A DNA stretch of 64,000 bases from an uncultured Clostridia bacterium (GTDB lineage Bacteria; Bacillota; Clostridia; Lachnospirales; CAG-274): contig CANQDF010000004.1 in assembly GCA_947591605.1 (NCBI GenBank), positions 1-64,000 of the forward strand. Reading direction: 5' to 3'. Shown piece after piece: positions 9,404-15,846 of this stretch. The translations under genes and the position numbers were made by a program. Position 1 is the first letter of the stretch; every line of letters starts with the position of its first letter. A model generated the notes under the pieces. It made no database searches, had not been told where the DNA came from, and saw only the letters and a program-made list of their open reading frames with translations.

Positions 9404-9479
9404 ATTGTATACTGTAAAGTATAGAAAACAATTTCTGCCTATTGAGCTATTGTTTTCATATTTTATATTATTATAACAC
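9404..9479. promoter_or_regulatory. Possible divergent promoters for the rsmB operon and plsC
   Basis: On the minus strand TTGTTT (9431-9426) is 16 bp from TACAAT (9409-9404), facing the 137-aa gene. On the plus strand TTGTTT (9452-9457) is 16 bp from TATAAC (9474-9479), facing plsC. Both are weak matches in an AT-rich gap, so they are tentative. Confidence 0.35.
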
Positions 9480-9526
9480 ACTTTTCACATTATAAAAAGT
9501 TTTTTTTGCATGGGAGGCATATTTTT

Positions 9527-10258
9527 ATGATAAAAACCTTTTTATGGATATTTCAGCTGTTTGCATTTTTGCTGGTAAGCGAGCCTAAAATCCATGTTGC
9601 GATAAAAATGCGCAAGGAAGGCAAAACGGAAGAGCACATGTGGTATTCATACAAAACCGTAAGATGGTGGGGAGGCAAGGTGCTTAGCTCCCTCAAAGCC
9701 GATATAACCGTACACGGTACGGAAAACCTGCCCAAATCGGGTGCAATGCTGTTTGTGTCAAACCATCAGAGCAACTTTGATATACCCCTTCTGCTTTCGG
9801 AAATAGATATACCCAAGGGGTTTATTGCAAAAAAGGAGCTTGAAAAGGTACCGTTTATAGGCAGATGGATGAAGGAGATAAACTGCCTGTTTATGGACAG
9901 AGATGATATGAAGCAGTCGGCACGCATAATAGTTGACGGCATAAAGCTGCTTAAAGGCGGCTACTCAATGGTCGTTTTTCCCGAGGGCACACGCAGCAAG
10001 GGCGGAGCTATGGGAGAATTTAAGGCAGGCAGCTTTAAGCTTGCAACAAAATCAGGCGTACCCATAGTGCCCTTGACAATTGACGGCACAAGCAGACTGC
10101 TTGAGGGCAACAAAGGCCGCATAAGCAAGGGAGAAAAAATTGACCTCTATATACACAAGCCGATAGACGTCAAGTCCTTAAGCAAGGAGGAGATCGCAAA
10201 CCTCCATAACGATGTAAAAAACATAATAGCATCCAAGCTGCCCAATACAGGACAATAA
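9527..10258 (+). CDS. plsC: 1-acyl-sn-glycerol-3-phosphate acyltransferase
   Basis: A 243-residue membrane-associated acyltransferase that adds the second acyl chain to make phosphatidic acid. It has an N-terminal hydrophobic segment (about 4-18), the HX4D motif NHQSNFD with His80 and Asp85, and FPEGTRS (151-157), which binds the glycerol phosphate. GGGAGG lies eight bases before the chosen ATG; an upstream in-frame TTG would contain the ribosome site. It is a single gene on the plus strand, closed by a strong terminator. Confidence 0.92.
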   Translation: MIKTFLWIFQLFAFLLVSEPKIHVAIKMRKEGKTEEHMWYSYKTVRWWGGKVLSSLKADITVHGTENLPKSGAMLFVSNHQSNFDIPLLLSEIDIPKGFIAKKELEKVPFIGRWMKEINCLFMDRDDMKQSARIIVDGIKLLKGGYSMVVFPEGTRSKGGAMGEFKAGSFKLATKSGVPIVPLTIDGTSRLLEGNKGRISKGEKIDLYIHKPIDVKSLSKEEIANLHNDVKNIIASKLPNTGQ

Positions 10259-10270
10259 TTATTTACGGTA

Positions 10271-10306
10271 AAAAGCCCGCTGCGGCAAAAATCACAGCGG
10301 GCTTTT
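10271..10306. terminator. Bidirectional terminator between plsC and the Spo0A-domain gene
   Basis: A perfect 12-bp stem (AAAAGCCCGCTG and its complement) encloses a 12-nt loop, with T-runs reading out on both strands. It lies between two genes whose 3' ends face each other. Confidence 0.9.
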
Positions 10307-10308
10307 TG

Positions 10309-10767
10309 TTATTTTTGTTTTTGTACATTCCACAGCATCATGCTTAGATAGCTCTCCAGTATGAAAATAAGCTCTCCGCAGGCAGGCTTGCGATTGTCCT
10401 CTATATAAAGGCAGTTAGTCCTGTTATAAAGGTTTTTGCATTTATTGCCTTTCCATGCCGCATTAATTACGGTACGCATATTTTTTTCAACGCTTATAAC
10501 CGTTACGCCGTTCTTTTCGGCAAGATACGGATAAAGCACCTTTGACATACGTCTGAGCATACTTTTATCCAGATAGCATGCAACAGTACCCTGTATTATG
10601 TATTTATACCCTGTAAGGAAAGGATTAAAGCCGCATTCCCCCAGCAAGCGGTTTAAAATATCCTCCATATATTCGGTGCTGCTCCTGTATTCGTTGTCAT
10701 TTTCGCTTTTCTTCCTAAGTTCCTCTATAATTTTCTCATCCGGTTCTTTTGCTCTTCTCACGGTCAT
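10309..10767 (-). CDS. Stand-alone Spo0A C-terminal DNA-binding domain protein
   Basis: A 152-residue protein without a receiver domain. Residues about 50-150 match the Spo0A effector domain: GYKYIIQG, SKVLYPYLAEK, then VEKNMRTVINAAW in the recognition-helix region, and a final GELIFILESYL. The first 45 residues are charged and unlike a receiver. Such proteins occur in Clostridia but their role is not established; binding to 0A boxes is inferred. The start is at an ATG preceded directly by AAAAGGGGTG; a GTG two codons on has better spacing. A perfect 0A box lies about 100 bp upstream. Confidence 0.75.
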   Translation of the reverse strand: MTVRRAKEPDEKIIEELRKKSENDNEYRSSTEYMEDILNRLLGECGFNPFLTGYKYIIQGTVACYLDKSMLRRMSKVLYPYLAEKNGVTVISVEKNMRTVINAAWKGNKCKNLYNRTNCLYIEDNRKPACGELIFILESYLSMMLWNVQKQK

Positions 10768-10837
10768 CACCCCTTTTAATATATAGTATATAAATGTTAT
10801 TATAAACCAAAACTGCATAATTTCAATTACAAATAGT

Positions 10838-10869
10838 ATTATATGTATATTTTTTTGCCGTTTTCGACA
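10838..10869 (-). promoter_or_regulatory. Candidate Spo0A-type promoter: 0A box and TATAAT
   Basis: Reading leftwards, TGTCGAA (10869-10863) matches the Spo0A box exactly and is followed 19 bp later by TATAAT (10843-10838). No good -35 hexamer occurs at 17 bp; the TTGTCG overlapping the box is 21 bp from the -10. This resembles Spo0A-activated sigma-A promoters of the spoIIG kind, where the box overlaps a displaced -35. It points at the Spo0A-domain gene itself. Confidence 0.55.
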
Positions 10870-10900
10870 ATTTCCCCTCCTGCGAACGGCTGTATTTTAC

Positions 10901-10934
10901 TACCTTTTGATATATTTGACATATACAAAAGGTA
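10901..10934. repeat. 34-nt inverted repeat, possible operator
   Basis: Arms TACCTTTTG and CAAAAGGTA are perfect complements around a 16-nt AT-rich centre. It lies between the nadA terminator and the Spo0A-domain promoter. It has no T-run, so an operator is more likely than a terminator. Confidence 0.5.
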
Positions 10935-10983
10935 TTGCATTTTTTATGTGAATACATTTATTGTATCACACATAACAATAAAA

Positions 10984-11014
10984 AAGCGGCGTTAGCTGTT
11001 GCTTAACGCCGCTT
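10984..11014 (-). terminator. Terminator of the HD-hydE-nadA operon
   Basis: An 11-bp perfect stem (AAGCGGCGTTA and complement) with a 9-nt loop is followed on the minus strand by TTTTTT. It lies about 70 bp beyond the nadA stop. Confidence 0.85.
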
Positions 11015-11084
11015 GTGAGGCTTTGTGCAATTATAAATCGGTTGTACATAAAATAATATATACCGACTCTTTAGCCTTTTTTAT

Positions 11085-11999
11085 TTATCCCAATTCGATC
11101 ATCTTGTCAATACATTTTCTTGCCTGCTCAATAGTTTCCTTATCCATAATTATTTCGGCACCGCCGCAGCCCTTTACCGTATTATATACGTCAACAAGCG
11201 AGGTAGCCTTCATATTGGGGCATATGAGATCCTTTGAAAGGGGGTAAAACCTCTTTTCGGGATTTTGATACGAAAGATGCTGTGCAATACTTATCTCCGT
11301 ACCTATTATGTACTCGTCATAACCGCTGTCGGCTGCATAATCCATAATAGCCGAGGTAGAGCCTACAAAATCGGCAAGCTTAAGTACATCGGGCTTACAC
11401 TCGGGATGTACGAGCACCTTTGCATCCGGGTGGAGCTCCTTTGCTTTTTCTACATCCTTTGCCGATACCCTTGCATGTATAGGGCAGCCTCCCTGCAAAA
11501 GCTTGATATTTTTTTCCGGCACCTGCTCGGCAACATAAGCGCCCAAATTGCAGTCGGGTATGAAAAGTATATTGTCATTTTCTATTTTTTTGACTATCTT
11601 AACGGCAGAAGATGAGGTAACGCATACATCACATACGGTTTTAAGCTCCGAGGTGGTATTGATATATGCGACCACTGTATAATCGGGATAATGTTTTTTT
11701 ACCTCGGATATCATATCCCTATCCATTTGCTCCGCCATGGGACAGCCCGCAATACCGTTTGCAAGATATACCGTTTTATCCGGAGAGAGCATTTTAACGG
11801 TTTCCGCCATAAAGCGTACACCGCACATGATAACCGTCTTCTGGGGTGCCTTTTCCGCCATGACGCTGAGCTGATACGAGTCACCTGTAAAATCGGCAAT
11901 TTCGGTTATCTCCCGTGTCTGGTAGCTGTGTGCAAGTATACATATATCCTTTTCCTTTTTTAATTTTAAAATTTCCTGCTGTAATTGTTGTATTGTCAT
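11085..11999 (-). CDS. nadA: Quinolinate synthase A
   Basis: A 304-residue [4Fe-4S] enzyme that condenses iminoaspartate with dihydroxyacetone phosphate to quinolinate, the first ring intermediate of de novo NAD synthesis. The three cluster cysteines of the family are seen as Cys86 (GIAGCPM), Cys172 (GGCPIHA) and Cys260 (LICPNM). nadB and nadC are not nearby, which is unusual. It follows hydE by only a few bases with AAGGAG before its ATG, so it belongs to the HD-hydE-nadA operon, whose promoter carries a possible NrtR site. Confidence 0.95.
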   Translation of the reverse strand: MTIQQLQQEILKLKKEKDICILAHSYQTREITEIADFTGDSYQLSVMAEKAPQKTVIMCGVRFMAETVKMLSPDKTVYLANGIAGCPMAEQMDRDMISEVKKHYPDYTVVAYINTTSELKTVCDVCVTSSSAVKIVKKIENDNILFIPDCNLGAYVAEQVPEKNIKLLQGGCPIHARVSAKDVEKAKELHPDAKVLVHPECKPDVLKLADFVGSTSAIMDYAADSGYDEYIIGTEISIAQHLSYQNPEKRFYPLSKDLICPNMKATSLVDVYNTVKGCGGAEIIMDKETIEQARKCIDKMIELG

Positions 12000-12003
12000 T
12001 AGC

Positions 12004-13050
12004 TTATCTCCTTTTTACATCGCCTTTTGATATTACAATACCATAGCCTGCACTGTTGACCCTGTTTTGCAGACAGCCTATACATTGTGCCGCCTCTTCT
12101 CCCGTACATATTTTATTTTCATACAGCTGATACAGCTTTCTCACCCCGACGGGGGAGAGATTTGGCATAACCACATTTGCTCCTGCCTTAAGACCCATTT
12201 CACGTCCCTGCGGATGTATCGTGCCAAGTGCCGTTGTAGAAGGTATAAGCGCATACGGAAACATAAGCCTGAGCACAGACAGCAGCCTGAGAGTCAGCTC
12301 CAACGACCCGTTTTTACACTGTGCAAACGGTGTATCCTTATGACTGATGTAAGGGCCTATGCCTATCATATCGGGCTTAAGCTCCCGCAAAAAGCGCAGA
12401 TCCTCAATAATATTTTCCGTTGTCTGGTACGGTGAGCCAACCATAAAACCTGCTCCTACCTGATAGCCTATTTCCTTAAGGTCAAAAAGGCATCTCTTTC
12501 TGTTTTTAAGACTCATGCTTTTGGGGTGAAGACAGGTATAATGCTCCTCCGACGCCGTTTCGTGCCTTAAAAGATACCTGTCTGCGCCTGCGTCAAAGTA
12601 AGCCTTGTAGCTCTCCTTTGGTTTTTCCCCTATGGAAAGCGTAACGGCGCAGTCCGGATAGTGCAATTTTATGTTACTTACTATGCCGCAGACAATTTCG
12701 TCCGTGTAATATCCGTCCTCACCGCCCTGCAGCACAAAGGTACGAAAGCCAAGCTCATAGCCCTCGCTGCAGCATTGCATTATCTGCTCCTCTGTAAGCC
12801 TGTAGCGCCGAGCATTTTTATTATCCCTGCGTATACCGCAGTAGTAGCAGTTGTTCCTGCAGTAATTGGTAAACTCGATAAGCCCCCGTATATATACATC
12901 GGTGCCGTAAATGCTGCGCCTTACCTTGTCCGCCTCACTCCTCAGCGTATCACCTATAGCCATGCTTTCCGCTTCAAGCAGTATCTTAAACTCTTCATCC
13001 GATAAATTACCGTCTGCGGCAAGCTTTTTTATAATGTCATACACTTTCAT
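12004..13050 (-). CDS. hydE: [FeFe]-hydrogenase H-cluster maturase HydE
   Basis: A 348-residue radical SAM enzyme of the BioB-like fold that helps build the diiron subcluster of [FeFe] hydrogenase. The cluster motif is YCRNNCYYCGIR (Cys64, Cys68, Cys71). A second cysteine set near the end, Cys315-x7-Cys323-x2-Cys326, has the spacing of the auxiliary cluster in Thermotoga HydE. IPSTTALGTI and MPNLSP also fit. I use the ATG with GAGG six bases upstream; a GTG four codons earlier lacks a site. It overlaps the HD gene by 14 bp. hydF, hydG and the hydrogenase itself are not in the window. Confidence 0.9.
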   Translation of the reverse strand: MKVYDIIKKLAADGNLSDEEFKILLEAESMAIGDTLRSEADKVRRSIYGTDVYIRGLIEFTNYCRNNCYYCGIRRDNKNARRYRLTEEQIMQCCSEGYELGFRTFVLQGGEDGYYTDEIVCGIVSNIKLHYPDCAVTLSIGEKPKESYKAYFDAGADRYLLRHETASEEHYTCLHPKSMSLKNRKRCLFDLKEIGYQVGAGFMVGSPYQTTENIIEDLRFLRELKPDMIGIGPYISHKDTPFAQCKNGSLELTLRLLSVLRLMFPYALIPSTTALGTIHPQGREMGLKAGANVVMPNLSPVGVRKLYQLYENKICTGEEAAQCIGCLQNRVNSAGYGIVISKGDVKRR

Positions 13051-13609
13051 AGGCTGCCTCACAGCTCCTCATTGCCAATATAGTTTCACTTATCAGCTTA
13101 TCAAGATCCCATCCAAGCATATCGGCGCCTCTTTGTATTACCTCTCTCGAACAGCCTGCGGCAAAGTTTGCGGTTTTATACTTCTTTTTGACGGATTTAA
13201 GCTCCAGATCCGAAACACTTTTTGAGGGACGCATAATTGCGACAGCGCCGATAAGCCCCGTAAGCTCATCCGTTGCATAGAGCACCTTTTCCATCTCGTG
13301 CTCCGGCTTTATATCAACGGTAATTGCATAGCCGTGACTTGCAACCGCATGTATAATATCCTCCGATATGCCTCTGCTGCTCATGATCTCACGGCACTTT
13401 ATACAGTGCTCATCGGGATAGAGCTCAAAGTCAAGGTCATGCAAAAGCCCCACTATGCCCCAGAAGTCTGCCTCGTCACCGTAGCCCAGCTTTTCTGCAA
13501 AATAGCGCATAACTCCCTCAACGGTAACAGCATGCCTCAAATGAAACCTGTCCTTATTATATTCGTTTAAAAGCTCCCATGCCTGTTCTCTTGTAATATT
13601 TGAAGTCAT
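13037..13609 (-). CDS. HD-domain phosphohydrolase
   Basis: A 190-residue protein of the HDIG type. His26 (HLRHAV), the His57-Asp58 pair in GLLHDLDF and His92 (ASHGYAI) are the likely metal ligands, so hydrolysis of a phosphomonoester or nucleotide is expected; the substrate cannot be read from sequence. It is the first gene of the operon with hydE and nadA, behind a clear sigma-A promoter. It may be a housekeeping nucleotidase. Confidence 0.8.
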   Translation of the reverse strand: MTSNITREQAWELLNEYNKDRFHLRHAVTVEGVMRYFAEKLGYGDEADFWGIVGLLHDLDFELYPDEHCIKCREIMSSRGISEDIIHAVASHGYAITVDIKPEHEMEKVLYATDELTGLIGAVAIMRPSKSVSDLELKSVKKKYKTANFAAGCSREVIQRGADMLGWDLDKLISETILAMRSCEAAYESV

Positions 13610-13633
13610 AATATACCGCCCTTCTTTATTTTG

Positions 13634-13650
13634 CCTACTGTTTTACTAGG
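13634..13650. promoter_or_regulatory. Imperfect palindrome resembling the nrtR operator
   Basis: CCTACTGTTTTACTAGG is a partial palindrome directly downstream of the -10 of the HD-hydE-nadA promoter. Read on the minus strand, its central 15 bases match the perfect palindrome at the nrtR promoter at 10 of 15 positions. NrtR control of nadA would make sense but is an inference. Confidence 0.35.
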
Positions 13651-13653
13651 AAT

Positions 13654-13682
13654 ATGATAACTCTTTTTAAGGAAGGTGTCAA
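13654..13682 (-). promoter_or_regulatory. Sigma-A promoter of HD-hydE-nadA
   Basis: TTGACA (13682-13677), a 17-bp spacer and TATCAT (13659-13654), with the HD gene start about 45 bp downstream. Confidence 0.8.
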
Positions 13683-13730
13683 TACAAAAAAGTTGTTTTT
13701 TTGCAAATAACACATTAAGCGGGCTTTAGC

Positions 13731-14861
13731 TTATTTTTTATCAAAAACACTTGCGCAGTCCTTAAGGTAATTAATTGCCTTAAGCTGCTGCGGACATGCT
13801 CTTTCACACTGTCCGCATGCAATACAGTCCGATGCCGAGCCTGCATTTTCAACCGACGCTTTATATTCGGCAAAGCCCTCGTCAAGTTTGCCCCAAATAA
13901 GCTGCTTATTTCTTGTGGCAAAAATCTCCGGTATAGGTATATGCTTGGGGCAGCCGTCCGTACAGTAATGACAAGCCGTACAAGGTATTGACTTGATACC
14001 GTTTATTGCCTCCTGTGCCTTGCGTATAGCCGTCTGCTCCTCGGCGTCAAGCGGCTTAAAGTTTTTCATATACGAGAGATTATCCTTCATCTGGTCAATA
14101 TTTGACATTCCCGAAAGCACCGTTATTATACCCTCAAGCGATGCCGCATAGCGAATAGCCCATGAGGCATAGGACGCCGATTTGTCCGCTGCGTCAAATA
14201 TCGCCTGTACCTCCTTTGGAGGAGCCGCAAGCGCTCCGCCCTTTACAGGCTCCATAACAACAATGGATTTGCCGTGCTTCCTTGCCACCTCGTAATTGCG
14301 CCTTGACGTTACATCGGGATTTTCCCAGTCCGCATAATTAAGCTGAAGCTGTACAAACTCGGCATCGGGATGAGCCGAAAGTATCTCGTCAAGTATTTCC
14401 GGAGTGGCATGAAACGAAAAGCCCCAGTGCTTTATAAGCCCTTTTTCCTTTTGTTCCTTTACAAAGTCCCATATATGGTATCTGTCGTAGGTTTTGTAAT
14501 TGCCTGCCTGCAGTGCATGCAGCAAATAATAATCAAAATATCCCGCACCCGTTCTCTCGAGGCTGGTATAGAACTGCTGCTTTGCGCTTTTTTCATCATT
14601 TGCACCCATCCATGCGCAAAGCTTTGTTGCAAGCGTGTAGCTCTCCCTGGGATAACGGTCTACAAGTGCCGCCTTTGCTGCCTTTTCGGACTCGCCGCCG
14701 TCATACACATATGCCGTATCAAAGTATGTAAGACCTGCCTCCATAAACAGGTCGACCATTTTTTTGGTATGCTCTATGTCGATTTTGCCTGCCGGATCCT
14801 TTGGCAGCCTCATAAGACCAAAGCCAAGCTTTGGCACACTTTCCCCAAAATATTTTTCCAT
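13731..14861 (-). CDS. Aldo/keto reductase fused to a 2x[4Fe-4S] ferredoxin domain
   Basis: A 376-residue protein. Residues about 1-280 form an aldo/keto reductase barrel (FDTAYVYDGGESE, LLHAL, QLNYADWENP). The C-terminal part carries two cysteine clusters, CTACHYCTDGCP (294-305) and CIACGQCERACP (346-357). This fusion is common in anaerobes and suggests electron exchange between NAD(P)H and iron-sulfur partners; the carbonyl substrate is unknown. AAGGAG precedes the ATG. It follows the DUF362 gene by 24 bp, and the two probably form an operon. Confidence 0.88.
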   Translation of the reverse strand: MEKYFGESVPKLGFGLMRLPKDPAGKIDIEHTKKMVDLFMEAGLTYFDTAYVYDGGESEKAAKAALVDRYPRESYTLATKLCAWMGANDEKSAKQQFYTSLERTGAGYFDYYLLHALQAGNYKTYDRYHIWDFVKEQKEKGLIKHWGFSFHATPEILDEILSAHPDAEFVQLQLNYADWENPDVTSRRNYEVARKHGKSIVVMEPVKGGALAAPPKEVQAIFDAADKSASYASWAIRYAASLEGIITVLSGMSNIDQMKDNLSYMKNFKPLDAEEQTAIRKAQEAINGIKSIPCTACHYCTDGCPKHIPIPEIFATRNKQLIWGKLDEGFAEYKASVENAGSASDCIACGQCERACPQQLKAINYLKDCASVFDKK

Positions 14862-14885
14862 AAAATCACTCCTTGAATATGTCGG

Positions 14886-15752
14886 TCAAACAGTTACAAG
14901 CTCATAGTCCGTGGTGCCGCAGCCAAGTTTTTCCGCACTGTCTATTATATGCACGCCGTTGCGGCTTTCTATCCTCTCCAGCATATGCTTTTGTCCCGGA
15001 TCGTCCTTGGCAGCATACACAAGGTCAATGCACGCCTTGTCAAGTGCAACGGGGTCAAGCGAAGCCAATATGCCCATATCCCTCATACAGGGATCCTCCG
15101 CAACCGCACAGCAGTCACAGTCCACCGACATATTTTTCATTACATTTATATAGGCGGCGTTGCCCTTGAAATACTCTATAACCGATGCAGCCGCATCTGC
15201 CATTGCCTCAATAAAGTTGTCGCCCGGTGTATCCCAGAACTTATCCGGGTTTCCCGCTCCGTGTATATAGCCCTTGCCGTATGAGGACGCTATGCCTATG
15301 GAAAGCTGCTTGAGTGCGCCGCCAAAACCGCCCATTGGGTGACCCTTAAAATGTGACAGCACTAGCAGCGAATCATAATTTGCAAGATTTTTGCCCACAT
15401 AGTTTTTCTTTATCCTCTTTCCGGCAGGGAAGTCAAGCACCATATCGGGGCCCTCCGCATCAAGCAGATCAACCTTGAATATTTTGCTCCAGCCGTGTTC
15501 GCTCAAAGTTTTTAAATGCTTTTCGGTAGTGTTGCGCTCACCCTCGTAGGCTGTATTGCACTCTGTAACCGTGCCGCCCGTAAGCTCTACAATATCCCTC
15601 CAAAATTCGGGCCTTAAAAAATTTTGGTTTCCTGCCTCGCCCGAATGCACCTTGACGGCTATCCTGCCTTTAAGCTCCTTGCCGAGAGCCTTGTACATCT
15701 CCACTGTTTTTTCAGGTGTAATTGTTTTTGTAAAATAAACCTTTGCTGCCAT
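14886..15752 (-). CDS. DUF362 domain protein
   Basis: A 288-residue protein matching the DUF362 family, with KVHSGEAGN, LSHFKGHPMGGFGGALKQLS and a Cys-rich VDCDCCAVAEDPC segment, which may bind metal. Unlike many relatives it has no C-terminal ferredoxin domain; that module is present in the next gene, so the two may work together in electron transfer. No signal peptide. AAAGGAGG gives the start. Its function is not known. Confidence 0.82.
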   Translation of the reverse strand: MAAKVYFTKTITPEKTVEMYKALGKELKGRIAVKVHSGEAGNQNFLRPEFWRDIVELTGGTVTECNTAYEGERNTTEKHLKTLSEHGWSKIFKVDLLDAEGPDMVLDFPAGKRIKKNYVGKNLANYDSLLVLSHFKGHPMGGFGGALKQLSIGIASSYGKGYIHGAGNPDKFWDTPGDNFIEAMADAAASVIEYFKGNAAYINVMKNMSVDCDCCAVAEDPCMRDMGILASLDPVALDKACIDLVYAAKDDPGQKHMLERIESRNGVHIIDSAEKLGCGTTDYELVTV

Positions 15753-15846
15753 AATTATCCTCCTTTGATAAATAAATTACTGTATTTTTATGCTTACGGA
15801 TTATACCGTTATTTATATTGTATAATATATCCGAAAATAACAATGC

